Assembly: GCF_030272615.1 (NCBI RefSeq) | Contig: NC_081412.1 | Span: 38,818,911 to 38,882,910 of the forward strand | Length of the DNA stretch: 64,000 bases | From: Cryptomeria japonica | Lineage: Eukaryota; Streptophyta; Pinopsida; Cupressales; Cupressaceae | Direction: 5' to 3' | Shown here: positions 21,531 to 33,779 of the stretch, piece after piece | Layout of the letters: each line of letters starts with the position of its first letter | Numbering within the stretch: the stretch's first letter is position 1 | Position numbers and translations under genes: made by a program | Notes under the pieces: generated by a model | Seen by the model: the letters and a program-made list of their open reading frames with translations, nothing else | The model's database searches: none | What the model was told of the DNA's origin: nothing

Positions 21531-22860
21531 TGGTGTTTTGATGCACTATCAAACATAGAATGAAGTATTGAAATATATCCTCTCTTGACTAAAGACTCTC
21601 AAATGCTGAAGATTTATGAAGGATCACTTGAGATGACTTCAAAGTTCTTTTATATGTTAGGTCTTAACGTGTCAGATAGCATCAATGGTATTGATGTGAA
21701 TTGTTTTACCTACGAGGGCAATTACAGAACCAATGATAAGATTTCTTCAATCTCAATGGTTTTACATTATTCAAATGATATTACAATATCGCTCTTCTAC
21801 TTCTACTGATGATTTGAAAAAAAAAAGTGAAAAAGGAATAGGGTGTAGGAATGCTAAACTAAGCTAAGAGTGCAAGACAATAGCGATCTTAAGTGAGTTC
21901 AACTAAGCTTTTCTTAGACATCTTTGAACATCTTTACAAGGCTAGTGCAATCTTCTACATAATTCTTAATGATTTTCAAATCACTAAACTCAAACATAAA
22001 CACCTTCACGATGAAGAATATTAAGGATGAAATAGCAATTGAAGTTAAGTATAGGCTTAATGATTCCAATTAGCCACACAAGGTGAGTATGCAATCAACA
22101 CACTACTAGTAGTATGGATGATGGAGCTTCACTTTTAATCATACATACATCTTTCACTCATCTAAAACTTAAAAGTAAATTATATTCTAATTTTTTTATC
22201 TTTTTGAATAAGCTCTCACAAAAGATATGAAGAGCCAAGCGAATGCTTCAAAATTGAGTAAGCCGCCAATGCTTCAATGATTTTATTAATTCCGAAAACA
22301 TCGAACAACAATTCTTCAAAAGTCTCTTGATTGATCTCCTAATGCTTAAATTATGATCTCTACTATCAAATATCTAATCTCTCTGATTTCGAATTTCTAA
22401 TGATGGAAATGAAATTAACTTGGGCTTATATAGAGCTCCTTATTATAATGGATGGCCAAGATTAAAACAGAATCAAGGGCACAAGGGCTTCACTTAGTGA
22501 ACCTGGGTTATATCATGTGTGTTCATGGAATACTAAAGAATTGCCCTATTTTCAAAAAATATTGCCCTAAACTCCTTTTTTTTCACCCCCTCCCAATACA
22601 CAACTCAAATTAAAAGCCCCCTATTTTCACCAAATATTGCATTTTTTCATAGCCCAAATTAAAAAAACCCCTATTTTCATCAATAGGTACTATATTGCAC
22701 CCTCATTTTTGGGATATTAAACCCCCCAATATGAATGCACATGATATCATATTGCATATCTAGTGAAGCCCCTGTGATCAAGGGCCAAGGTCTTACCACC
22801 TAAACCTAATTAGGGTTTGTTATTACAAAATAACTAATTTATTGCAAAGCATTAAATTTC
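21531..22860 (-). repeat. LTR of element F
   Basis: On the minus strand this LTR ends CCATCAACA at 21531, followed at once by a primer-site-like stretch (AATTAGCACTAGAAGGAGGG, 21509-21528); I did not assign its tRNA. A TATATAA at 22426-22432 on the minus strand fits an LTR promoter. Its last 280 bp recur at 16357-16634. The outer (U3) boundary near 22860 is approximate. The part around 22500-22760 is rich in C and T runs on the plus strand. Confidence 0.6.
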
Positions 22861-22924
22861 TAACAAATGGGAATGTGACATCCATTTGGTACAAAATACG
22901 AGGATAAATCCTCCAATAGGAAAA

Positions 22925-25900
22925 TTAATGCCACATAGGATCATAACAAACTTTCTTCTAGATTCAAGTTGTCCTTATCCTTTTCTCTTCTTGCAAATTC
23001 AATGAATCTAGACATTACTAATTCTATCTCCATAATAGGTGTCGCTAGTAGATTCTCAAAGTGATGGTCCAAGTAACTAATCTTGTTGATGTTGGAGGCA
23101 AAGGTAGTATCCCCTTCCTGCTTGTGATATTTCATCTTGCTAACAAGTAATATGAATGAAAAGATGGAGTCTAGCTGCTACTTTGAAGGTGGCCCAAAGA
23201 AGATAGCTCTTACTTTCTCCATCAACTCCTCAAGTACAATATCAACTCCTCCATGCTTATTTTTTTCTAGAATAGTTTCTTCTACTTCTAGGATCGTGTC
23301 ATGTATAGCATTCATAGCTTGATCCACTTGCGCACATCCAATACTGATGACTTCAAATATGAGTCTCCTTGTGCGAAGTAAGTTACACCACATCTAGAAA
23401 TTAGGTGGTTGTGCCTCCTCATGTACTCTTTTATCTATCAATGTCTTCTTCGGTGTAGTCATCATTACTTGCAATATGGGAATGGTGAAATCTCATGTGT
23501 AAGTAAATTCATCCTATGCTACCTTAAGTCACTACACCTTTTCAAGGATTTTGATTACTTTGTCAAATGTTATCACTAATTCTCTAATTAATGTCTTCAC
23601 CTTCCTATTTTTCCTAGTGATCCATGCTTCCATCAATTACGTTGATACCTTTATCCTTTCAAAATATTCATCTATATCTCGTGGTGGTAGCAAAGAAGTT
23701 GTTGGATCTCGTTCCCTCACTGAAACTCTGAGTTACTTGAGGTGTTCTCTCAATATGTTGAACTCTCTTTCTCCAATTTACTATTCTTCTCAAATTCCAA
23801 CTTGAGCATATCATCGATTGTTTTGACTGTATTGTTCATGTCTTCTAATGCTTGATCAGTGGTGAGAGAACCTAGATTGATGGTTTTCACATCAAACTCT
23901 TCTACTGTGATTACATTTTCTAGCTTATCAACTCTTGGAATAGAAACCTACATGACTTTGGATCCTTCTTCATTTCGTGTTATCTTTGACATTCTAGTAG
24001 TGTTCCTTATTTCAGGTTCTTCACTCCTATCCAAGTAGTTTCTCAAGTTGAATGTATCTTTCTCTTCTGAGACCACCTTCTTTGATAATCTCTCCCTTAG
24101 CAAAGCAGATATAGTTGATCATTCTTCTTCAAACTATATCTCTTTCATGTGTTGTTCTTCTCACAGAGGAGATGTCACTTCTTGTTCATCATCATCTTCA
24201 ATGTTTACATATATGTCATTGCGTACCTTGTCATCAATTAGCTTGGGTGACACTCATTTATCATGTACAACCTATTGCTTTCCTTTATCTGTGACCTCTT
24301 GATTTGTTCCCATTTGATGCATAGATGAAGTACTAGAAGAAGGTCATGGTGTTGAGCTTGGTTATGCTTCTTCTTCGGTTGCTCCTCTGCATCAATCCTC
24401 TTTTGCCTAGATTCTTTGGAATGAGATGATTGAGCTGCATTTTTAGTTTGACTTTCATCTTCTACATCGTCATCATTTGATCCTTGTTTTCCCATCATTT
24501 GAAATGTCAGTTGTATGCCACCATCCTGTAAAATGCATATATGTTCTTCCACCCATCACTTGGTACTTTATAATACAAGCCTTATGAGTTACCTTAAATC
24601 TGTGACTTTGATTTCTGACCAATTGACCTTTATTTCCTTGTTTTTCTCTTTTTCATAAGATGGCAAGAGGTGTATTCCACCTCCTTGTGTTTTATCAGGA
24701 AGATCGAAGACCTGAGTGGCTCTGATAATTTCAATAGATAGTAGTGAATGCATCTTCACTCTTATTTCATAATCATCTGTGGCATTCATAAAATGATCTT
24801 CTAGCTGCGAGAAATGGGCATACTTGCTTCCACTCGTCTTGTGGATATTATCGTAGGGATCAAAGTTATCTCTTGTAATGTAGGGTTGAAGGTGGAACAT
24901 CATCAATTCTTCATATATCTTCTCTGCTGCTCACTTATAGAGAGTTTCCCAATGTGAGAGGAAAAGAGATCTTTGTCTTCATCTTGTTCTTTTGCACTTT
25001 TTCATATGTCATCAATTGTCTCAACAATTCAAGTGGCACTAGTTTATCTGTAGGATACCTTGGTATCATGAGAAGTGGGCATGAGCAACCTTTAACTCTT
25101 ATGTCGGTGAACTTATGGAGCTGTATGAACCATGTGCTAAACTTCTTGATCAATGTTTATGCATCTTGAGATATACTCTGATGAACGACGCCCAGCAAAG
25201 TCCTTGTGATGTGCATGGTGAATGCATCATTTTCTCTCTTGTAGTGTTTTTAATTGTGGTAATACAACTATATGTATGAATCGCATGCTCTGGACTTCCC
25301 TAGTTGAGTGCCAACTGGTCTTCTATACATGAGTCCTATGTACTTATAAGCCCAAGCAAGTGAATATATGATGTATGAGCTTATATAGAATGTCTTCGTG
25401 TCTTCAAGTTTTCTAAGCTGTGAATCAATGTTATTGCTAATTTTATCTTCACCCAATCAATTCTTTCTTTTCCCAGTGGCATGATTTCCATGAAGTAGAA
25501 CGTCCAAGATTCAAATTAGAAAGCTTGGGAGATGTCGAAGACTCGACTAAGGAGTGTAGCAAATTGCCAAAATTTTCCTTGAAGTTGATCTTGTGAAGAT
25601 TTGGGAGCTTGGATACACCTTGCCTACTCTTTGATAACTAATACTTGTTGATTATCCCAAGGCATCTATCTAGATTATTGTCGTAGTTTGATATCATACT
25701 TTTACAACTCTTGTATATCATGTTGGTGAATTGAGGTATGTGGAATGCTTCAAGAATTGCCTCCTCAGAGAGATAAGCTATATCTCTCCCATATGGCATG
25801 GTAATAACTCTTCTAGTAGGATCATAGTGTCTTGCACATTCGACAATGAGCTCGTTGCACTGCACTGCTAAAGGGAATTCGGCTGCCTTAATGATGCCAC

Positions 25901-26110
25901 TTTCAATCATCACTTCCATGAGTCTTGTCAGCCTGGTGGTGTAGAGTATGCCTTGAAATTTATTCATGTCGATGCACCCAAGGTTCATGCCACCTACATT
26001 GCCCCAATATGATATGATATTTGACTCAACAATGATGCTCTTCGAGTCCTCTTTGATAAGTGCCTATGGCGATCCCACCATTATGTGCCTTCAAAAAAAA
26101 TTGGCTAGCT
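22925..26110 (-). pseudogene. Degenerate anonymous retroelement-type ORF (unit G)
   Basis: Minus-strand coding pieces follow one another from about 26110 down to 22925: 25638-25988, 25268-25456, 24935-25153, 24589-24906, 24238-24552, 23178-23393 and 22941-23135, broken by stops and shifts. The first piece (FPLAVQCNELIVECARHYD, later NNLDRCLGIINKY) parallels the ORF at 1090-1590. The middle has a Lys/Glu/Gln-rich charged segment (HSKESRQKRIDAEEQPKKKH) and the C-terminal part is helical and acidic. Summed length would be over 1000 codons. I recognise no enzyme. It sits directly 5' of an F LTR, so it may be the last ORF of an F-family element whose 3' LTR is 21531-22860, or a separate element. 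Confidence 0.5.
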
Positions 26111-26498
26111 GGACTTATGAGATGATTTGGATTCCCGAATGCCACACTTCAAGGGCAGAATGGAGACTCCCTTGTTAACTTTGATGTGGACTGAGACAAT
26201 CAAATTTCTGATTTGAACACGATATCACCACTTTGAAGATGAAATTCATTGTATGATAACAAGTTTAATGTCATCTCACTTCTCAAAATGGGACTTAAGT
26301 GAATTCTAAATGATCAAAATCATTGATGACAAGGAAATCGCTCCTCATTCATTAATATAAAATTTAGAATTGATACCTTCTGGGATATGGTTTGCTAATC
26401 AAAATGAAATTTATGATAGCAAGACCAAATTGGAAAAAGTCTTGAGGAGAATATTGAATGATAATGACCAAGATCACTATTATCTCAGAGATGAAACA
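26111..26498. other. No gene seen; target side of element H
   Basis: AT-rich sequence with a few short inverted repeats (CACTT...AAGTG at about 26278-26302; AATGAT...ATCATT at about 26308-26323), faintly like the hairpin array before unit 1. It continues beyond H at 31325. AAACA at 26494-26498 against AAACG at 31325-31329 marks the target duplication of H with one mismatch. Confidence 0.4.
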
Positions 26499-26852
26499 TG
26501 AAAGATTATTAATTTAACAAATAGAAAAACTAAACTGAAAAGAAGAAGACTAATGTGAATTTCTTAGAACTGATAAATATATTATACGCATTAGCTTGAA
26601 TTAAAAATACTATTACATAGTCTCTAATATAAATAGAGAGCTGAGCATAGATTAAAGAGAAGCAAAAAAAACTTAAAAAATAGTCATCGATTGTCTTACT
26701 ACCTGCATAGCAGTGAAAAACAAAGCATAAAACAAAACAAAAATCAAAGCATATGCCTATCACCATATCTTGCAAGCTGCAGATTTAAAGCATTAGAAAA
26801 AATAGAGAAAACTGATTTTTCGCTCTGACTCGGCAATTGATCATTATCTTCA
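26499..26852 (-). repeat. 3' LTR of element H
   Basis: 354 bp, minus strand from TGAAGATAATGATC (26852) to AATCTTTCA (26499). TATTTATA at 26628-26635 is a likely TATA box. Pairs with 30972-31324. Confidence 0.92.
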
Positions 26853-26863
26853 ATCTCCCCTTG
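26853..26863 (-). promoter_or_regulatory. Polypurine tract of element H
   Basis: Reads CAAGGGGAGAT on the minus strand, directly before the TG of the 3' LTR. Confidence 0.8.
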
Positions 26864-26894
26864 AATGATCAATGGAGGTGAGTACCAACTGATT

Positions 26895-28414
26895 TCAGAA
26901 GGCAGTAAAAGGGGCCACTAGAAGAGCTTTGGTGAAGATATTGGCAACTTGCTCAGATGAAGGACAAAACTGCAACTCCACTTGTCCATCTTGAACCAAG
27001 TCACGAATATAATGATGACGGATCTCTATGTGCTTCATTTTGGCATGAAACACGGGATTCTTTGTCATGGCAATAGTGCTACTATTATCACAATAGATGG
27101 TGGTTGGATGCTCAGGAACAAAATATAGATTTGTCAGTATCCTTCTTATCCATACTGCTTGAGAACTTGCCGATGAAGCTGCCATGTATTTCATTTCTGT
27201 TGAAGAAAGAGCCATTGTTGCCTGTTTCTTACTACTCCAAGATACAAATCTAGAGCCAAATGAAAAAACATAACCAGATGTAGATTTCCTTTCATCCACT
27301 AAACTGGCCCAATTTGAATCTGTGTACCCAACTAGTTCAAACTTGTTAGTGGGAGAATACTGAATGCCAAAATTCTTTGTACCACTCACATACCTCAAAA
27401 TTCTTTTAGCAGCCAGCCAATGTGACTCATGTGGATCCTACATGAATCGAGAGACGAGACTCACAACATACATAATATCAGGCCTACTAGTTGTAAGGTA
27501 CATGAGGCTACCAACCAAACTCCTATACCGAGTTGCATCAACCTTGGGACTAGCATCTTCCTTGGTTAGTTTTTCACCAAGGGCTACATGGGTTGCAAAT
27601 GATTTGCATGCCACCATATTAAACTTCTTTAATAAATCAGCTATATACTTGGATTGAGAAATAAATATAACTTCTAATGTTTGTTGTACTTCTACACCAA
27701 GAAAATAGTGCATAAGTCCCAGATATGACATTTCAAAATCTTATTTCATTTCTACTTGAAACTTCTCCATGAGAGCTTTGTTATTACCTGTATAAATCAA
27801 ATAATCAACATAGAGGTAAACTATGAGAATATCATTACCAATACATTGGACATACAAGGTGGATTCTGAGTGGCTTCTGTTAATCCTTTCTTCATGAAAT
27901 AACTGTCAATCCTAGAATACCAGGCATGAGGAGCTTGCTTCAACCCATAAAGGGCTTTCTTCAACTTGTAGAGTAAGTGTTCTTTATCTAGAACTTCATA
28001 AACCATAGGTTGTTCTACATAAACTTCCTCATCTATGTAACCATTAAGGAATGTTGATTTCACATCCATCTGAAATATTGGCCACTTGTATTATGTTGCA
28101 ATAGCCAATATAATCTTGACTATGTCAAGTCGAGCCACAAGAGAAAAGTTTTCTACATAATCCACTCTAGGAGTTTGTGCAAACCCTTTGGCAACTAGTC
28201 TTGCCTTATGGCGTTCTACTGAACCATCTGCATGATATTTGACTTTGTAAATCCATTTCACAACAATCACCTGCTTACCTTTGGGAAGTGGAACTAATTC
28301 CCAAGTATTATTCTTATGAATGGAATTCATTTCATCATTCATAGCATTAACCCATACAGGTTCTTTCACTACTTCTTCATACATAGAGGGTTCAACTTTT
28401 ATTGTATTAAACAA
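26895..28414 (-). pseudogene. Reverse transcriptase and RNase H of element H
   Basis: The RT begins with the copia block VNAMNDEMNSIHKNNTWELV and KWIYKVKYHADGSVERHKAR (28091-28414). It continues with [20 protein letters not shown] and [11 protein letters not shown] (27900-28069). The catalytic box at about 27808-27820 reads L-Y-V-D-Y-L instead of YVDD, so the second catalytic Asp is replaced. A frameshift lies near 27850. RNase H at 26895-27398 shows YTDSNWA, KQATMALSSTEMKYMA and IYCDNSSTI, then the DLVQDGQVELQFCPSSEQVA end block. It acts in the cytoplasmic particle to make cDNA. This copy should be inactive. Confidence 0.9.
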
Positions 28415-28705
28415 AGGAAAATTAGCAACTAGATTTATATTGGTACTCCTCTGATAAACATTGACTAAACTTCGTACCTTTCATGGAACGGATGTTAGAG
28501 GTGATGGTGGAGGTGAATTTTCACCTCAGTTTGTGCTACTTGAAGAACTAAGTGAGCTTGGAGGACTGGAACTGGAGCTAAAACTTCTACTTGAGCTTGT
28601 GGGGAGAGGAGGAACACTATTATCTTCCATGTTTATGATTATTGATGGATTTTTCTGCACATCATCTTTCCACTGCCATACTCCCCCTTCATCAAAAATC
28701 ACATC

Positions 28706-30523
28706 TCAACTAACTATCCATTGTTGTGTCTCGGGATTATAGAATCTATAGCCTTTAGTTGCAGTAGAGTAGCCCACAAAGATACTAAGTTGGAATTTGG
28801 CATCCAACTTATTATGCTTTTGAACTGGAATATGCACATATGCTAGACATCCAAAGATGTGAAGATGAGCCACTGAAGGCTTGTGACCACTCCAAGCTTC
28901 CTTTGGAATCAGATTTTGAACTGCTTTTGTGGGACTATGATTGAGAATATACATTGTAGTGGCAACTTCTTCTCCCCAAAAACTATTTGGAAGATTTTTT
29001 GTCTGCAACATGCTTCGTGCCATTTCCATAATTGTATAGTTCTTTCTTTCAGCAATACCATTTTGCTGAGGTGTATATGTGGCAGTAAGCTGACTCTGGA
29101 TGCCATTCTTAGCACAAAAATCAGAAAACTCATTAGAAGTAAACTCTCCCCCTCTATCTGTCTTGATAGGATACCCACTTTTTTTTTTAGCTAATGCTTT
29201 AAAATTATTGAAGCATGCGAAGGCTTCAGATTTTTGCTTCAAAAAATAAATCCAAGTGTGGTGAGAGTAATCATCAATGAATGTCAAAAAATAAAGGTTC
29301 TTACCCAATGATGGCTCTTGCATATCACCACAGATGTTAGCATGCACAAGCTCTAGAGGATATTTGGCTCTCCAAGATTTTCCCACCGAAAAACTGTCTC
29401 GGTGATGCTTGTCAAGTGCACACCCGGAACAAACTTCTTCTTTTTCCTTGATTGGAGGAAGACCTTGCACCATATTTTTCTTATTCAACAAAGTTAGCCC
29501 TTGAAAATTTAGATGACCATATCGTTGATGCCATAACCATGAATCATCTATGGTTGATTTTAGCGCATGCAACTTACTAGAAACCAATTTGAGAGGAAAC
29601 AATCTATTCTTTGTCATATAAGTCTTTGCTACAAGATGATGATTATTAGATTTATCAAAAAAATTGCAATAGCTATCTTCAAATACAACTTTATAGTTCT
29701 TTTCTAGAAGTTGTCCTATACTCAAAATACTATGTTGTAATTCTGGCACAAAGAAAGTATTATGGATATTTGCAGTGTCTCCTTGCTTAGTCTTGACTGC
29801 AAGGGTACCTTTTCCCATTACCTCAACCTCCTTATCATCTCCAAATTTAACTTTAGTTCTCATTGAATCATCTAATTTGACAAAGAAATTAGATTTACCT
29901 ATCATGTGATTTGAACAACCACTATCCAAGAACCAGACATCCTCTTGGGGTTCTTTTTCCAAATTGCATGTGAAGAATGTAGAATTATTTGCATCAGAAG
30001 ATTCTTCTGCATAACTAGCTCTTGACTTATTCAAGTCAGATTTGTTCTTGCACTCAGATTCATAGTGCCCATATCTTTCACAATATTTGCACTGAATACT
30101 CCTTCTATCAACAGAACTTCGTCCTCTTCCTTTGTTATTTCCTCTTCCTCTTCCTCTACCTCTTCCTCTGTTATTTCCAGAAGATTCACCTTGAAATTTA
30201 GTACAATGAGAGGGAGGAGATTTGGATTTTTCATCAATATTCATAGAAGACTGGAAAGCTTGAACAAAACTTTCCATAGAACGTTGTATGCGCTCTTCAT
30301 GAGACTGCAAAGAACCAATTAATTCTGCAACTTTGAAAGTAGTTAGATCTTTACTTTCTTCAATAGCAATTACTACTAGATCAAATTTAGGAAGAAGAGA
30401 CCTCAAAAAAATTTCAACAATTTTCTGATCTGATATAGTTTCACCTTGAGTCCTAAGCTGACTCACAATACCTTGAGTCCTTGTAATGAATTCATGAATA
30501 GACTCAGATTCTTTCATCCTCAA
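28706..30523 (-). pseudogene. Gag (C-terminal part), protease and integrase of element H
   Basis: This is one 605-codon open stretch. Gag continues with ESIHEFITRTQGIVSQLRTQG and an Arg/Gly-rich tail (GNNRGRGRGRGRG). A CCHC knuckle CKYCERYGHYESEC lies near 30045-30085. The protease motif is WFLDSGCSNHM (D-S-G) near 29920. GAG-pre-integrase: LWHQRYGHLNFQGL near 29520, followed by CSGCALDKHHRDSF. Integrase core: D in IDDYSHHTW, D in IKTDRGGEF, E in TPQQNGIAERKN. The C-terminal end reaches KHNKLDAKFQLSIFVGYS. The frame is intact for its whole length, unusual in this window. The stop before 30523 (TGA) separates it from the gag N-terminus. Confidence 0.92.
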
Positions 30524-30538
30524 ATTTTTAAATTCTCT

Positions 30539-30901
30539 TCAAAAAGTTTGAAGTCTTACCAATTTGATTTTATCTATACCTTGGTATGCAATTTGTAGAG
30601 CCTCCCATGCATCCTTAGATTTTGTCAGACTGGCAATTCGAGGAAAAATTGAGACATCCAAGGCAGATTGATTGGTGAAAAGAGATTTGTTATCCTTCTT
30701 TCTATCTTCTTTCAACTGATTTTTCTGTTGTGGTGTCCATGTATTGAATGCATTCTGATCAACAGGTTTTGTGTATCCACCTTCCACAAATTCCCAGAGA
30801 TCTTGGGGTAAAAGTAGGGTCTTCATCTTGATACTCCAATAGTCATAGTTTTCTCCAGTAAATAATGGAAGCTGAAATCCTAAATCTTTTCCATCAGCCA
30901 T
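30539..30901 (-). pseudogene. Gag N-terminal part of element H
   Basis: Starts MADGKDLGFQLPLFTGENYD, the usual beginning of copia gag polyproteins (UBN2/DUF4219-like): W-IKMKTLLL, then LWEFVEGG and AWEALQIAYQG. It ends KLVRLQTF then TGA, followed in frame by REFKNLRMKES. The expected codon there is an Arg, so a single CGA-to-TGA change is the simplest reading. The start lies 71 bp inside the 5' LTR boundary, after the primer site. Confidence 0.88.
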
Positions 30902-30955
30902 CTGGAAATAACTGTTGTTCTAACCTGTAACCTGCACAATCAAAACTCTTGCAAC

Positions 30956-30969
30956 CTATTCTGATACCA
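30956..30969 (-). promoter_or_regulatory. Primer binding site of element H (tRNA-iMet type)
   Basis: The minus strand reads TGGTATCAGAATAG two bases from the 5' LTR. It matches the start of TGGTATCAGAGC, the usual copia site complementary to initiator Met tRNA. Confidence 0.85.
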
Positions 30970-30971
30970 AA

Positions 30972-31324
30972 TGAAAGATTATTAATTTAATAAACAGAAA
31001 AACTAAACTGAAAAGAAGAAGACTGTTGTGAATTTCTTAGAACTAAGAAATATATTGTATGCATTATCTTGAATTAAAAATACTATTACATAGTCTCTAA
31101 TATAAATAGAGAGCTGATCATAGATTAAAGAAAGCAAAAAAAACTTGAAAAATAGTCATCGACTATCTTATTGCTTGCACAGTAGTGAAAAACAAAGCAT
31201 AAAACAAAACAAAAATCAAAGCATACGCCTATCACCGTATCTTGCAAACTGCAGATTTAAAGCATTAGAAAAAATAGAAAAAACTGATTTTTTGCTCTGA
31301 CTCAGCGATTGATCATTATCTTCA
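30972..31324 (-). repeat. 5' LTR of element H
   Basis: 353 bp, direct copy of 26499-26852, TG...CA ends. It is followed on the right by AAACG, the target-site copy. Confidence 0.92.
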
Positions 31325-31770
31325 AAACGTTGATGCTAATGACAATATCGACCTCCAAAATCAAAATCGTAGTTATAATGAGCTCGCTTGTATCAAAAAT
31401 TGATCAGACTCAAATCATAGTGTCTTGAAACTGAGTCGCCCTTGCCAAGATGAGAATCGTTGATGTCCAAATGTAGAGATCGCCACCTCTAATGCACTCA
31501 TTGAATGTTGAAGGATTTGATCACTGATGATGCAAATTGAAGTGGCTCAAGATCTGAGATGAATCGCTTATGTCTGGAACCAAAATCGCCTCCACAACCT
31601 GTAATGATTTCTTGAAAACAAAAATGGTATCGGCAAAGTGAAGGCAAGGTGGAGTCATTTTATATAAGGGATAATCGGTTGTGAGTGTGTTGATCAAATG
31701 CAATGATCAAGACACCAATTTGATCACTCTCTCAAAAACTTATGCCTATCATGTGCTTGGGCGATCATGA
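31325..31770. other. No gene seen; right flank of element H
   Basis: Moderately AT-rich sequence with frequent GATCA/TGATC and AATCG words. The only open stretch (31521-31703, minus) has no recognisable content. It is probably the continuation of 26111-26498, interrupted by H. Confidence 0.4.
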
Positions 31771-31960
31771 GAGGCATGACAAGCGCAACTCTATCACGTA
31801 AGCGCAAAGTCTTTGTGTGGCGTATAAAGAAATCATGATATGCCTAAGAACAACACACGAGGAGCACGTGATAATGACGCACAAAGGCAACGCTTGACGA
31901 TTAAGCGCGATAAGTGTAATGTGACACACGAAAGCAACGCGCGACAGCAACAAGTGATGT
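31771..31960. repeat. CpG-rich degenerate tandem repeat patch
   Basis: About 15 CpG in roughly 180 bp, in a window otherwise poor in CpG. Two related units, TGACGCACAAAGGCAACGC (31875) and TGACACACGAAAGCAACGC (31922), lie 47 bp apart, and a weaker one begins at about 31777 (ATGACAAGCGCAACTC). No open frame or RNA structure is evident. Confidence 0.55.
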
Positions 31961-31984
31961 ATGCATTTCCATGCCTCAGTCAAA

Positions 31985-33775
31985 ATTTTCCATTTTTATT
32001 TTTTTTATTTTTTTTTTAAAAAAAAAATTTTGGATTTATTGAAATTTTTTAATTTTTCTTATTTAAAAAAAAACAATAATTTTTTTGTTTTTGGATTTTG
32101 ATGTGAAAAGACACTAACTCAAACTAACTAAGACCTTATATTTACAACTATTCTAAAAAATGAGGGGTCCCCATTTAAAATGGGGCGATATGTGATTTGG
32201 TCACAACAATTACCAACATTGTTTCATCAAAATGTTCACTTTGATACAGTGATGTTCTATGGTAATAGAATGTCCTTTAAAAAAAGATAAAAAGAATTTA
32301 ATTTTTATATTTATTTTTTAATTATTTAAAACAAAAAATTAAATGTAGACTATAAGATTGTTGTTCAATTTTTTAATTACATATTCATTTGTTAAACTAA
32401 TAAAAGAAATTGAATGTATTAGATGCAGTAGTATTCCCCTTCGAGGCATTAAAAATAGATATATTAAACATATATAATTACATTAACTTATAATATTGTT
32501 AAATATCGTTTCTCTTATTATTAATTTTAAAAATCTTTTACATTAATAGATGTAAATTTTAATTATTTAATCAAAATCTCTCATTTTTTTCCATTTCACC
32601 TTTTTCAATAAATTAAAATTAATTTTAAATATGATAAAATAAAAAATTATATTCATTGGTCCATACTTTTGAATAAAAATAAAATGACATAAAAATAAAT
32701 TTGCACTACAAATTTTATATAACCAAAATAAAAAAATTAAAATATCACATAGCTTACACTAGAAAATAAGATTAACAACATTATTTATAATTTTTATTTT
32801 TATTTTTGTTGCTACATAATATGTGGCAAGGCCATGAGAATTTATATTGATTCTTATAAAATTTAGGGGAGAGACCCCAATACGTGCACGTGGTCCTTTA
32901 CGTGCTACAGTACATGGGTGGTCGGGACCCACTGAGATGCACCTAACCACCCAATACATGTCCAGATTTATACTAATAATCAATTTTTTAATACCCACAA
33001 ATGAATCAGCTTAAATTTGGCCATATTCTGGTTAAAATTTGATAGAAATATATATATTAAATTAAAACTTTAAGTAGCGAACATAGGATCCAAATAAATA
33101 CTATCATATTTTTCACAAGTTGTTCATAGCAATGACAAAAATTGATGTGCACAGTCGTGGGCCCCATGCAAAACTTATGTGTGCCCACATGAACAAAATG
33201 TAAGGATAAGATTTACACTCATCTGAGGACTGCCATTGTACTTACAAACAAAAGTCACAACATTAGACTACCACATGAATAACCCTTGACACAAAATATA
33301 TAGTGCCACCTTTCGTAACTACACCCTACAACTAAGACCATGTATGCCTATGATAAGATGTCCAAGGCCACGCATTTTTGGGCCCTCTGTCCCATGTGTC
33401 TAGCTCTCCAACACACCAACTAGTCACTTCACCACACATCTAATGGTCACTTCACCACCTCTCCCACCTGCATCCACAACAAAATTGTGTAAGACCATCA
33501 TTTTCCATTAAAAACCAATCAACTCAGATATAAATGGCGATATCAAATGGGCAGTGCAAATGTAATCGAGATTCAAAATTTGAAATGGCAAGAGTACAGA
33601 CATTAATTTCACTACACAAACAAGTATTGTGTTTAAATCATACAAAGAGCAATTCAAAATAATATCATTTCAGTCACATAGAAGACACAAAAGGCATCGA
33701 AGAATTCAAAGAATATATAGCAAGCATCCAACTATGTATTTTCTTGCAATTTATAACTACTCTTATTGTTAAACC
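31985..33775. other. No gene seen; AT-rich intergenic DNA
   Basis: Long A and T runs (31993-32030 T run turning into an A run; more near 32075) and very AT-rich sequence to about 32820. A GC-richer stretch at 32875-32965 (CACGTGGTCC, GGGTGGTCGGGACCC, ACCTAACCACCC) contains an imperfect inverted repeat. No coding motif on either strand. Confidence 0.5.
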
Positions 33776-33779
33776 TTAT

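Larger units (their letters stand above)
26499..31324 (-). mobile_element. Element H: Ty1/copia LTR retrotransposon, near full length
   Basis: The LTRs (26499-26852, 354 bp; 30972-31324, 353 bp) flank gag, protease, integrase, RT and RNase H in copia order. A tRNA-Met-type primer site, a polypurine tract and a near-perfect 5-bp target duplication (AAACA/AAACG) are present. In the first 104 aligned LTR bases I count nine differences, so the insertion is fairly old. Only a handful of stops and shifts break the coding region, but the RT box is mutated (YVDY). Confidence 0.93.

Noticed and set aside
29178-29196. Homopolymer A/T run in integrase of H as a programmed frameshift site
   Set aside because: The frame is continuous through it as Lys codons; nothing indicates a shift.
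32759-32998. 79-codon minus-strand frame in AT-rich DNA
   Set aside because: No motif; it coincides with a local inverted repeat around GGGTGGTCGGGACCC.
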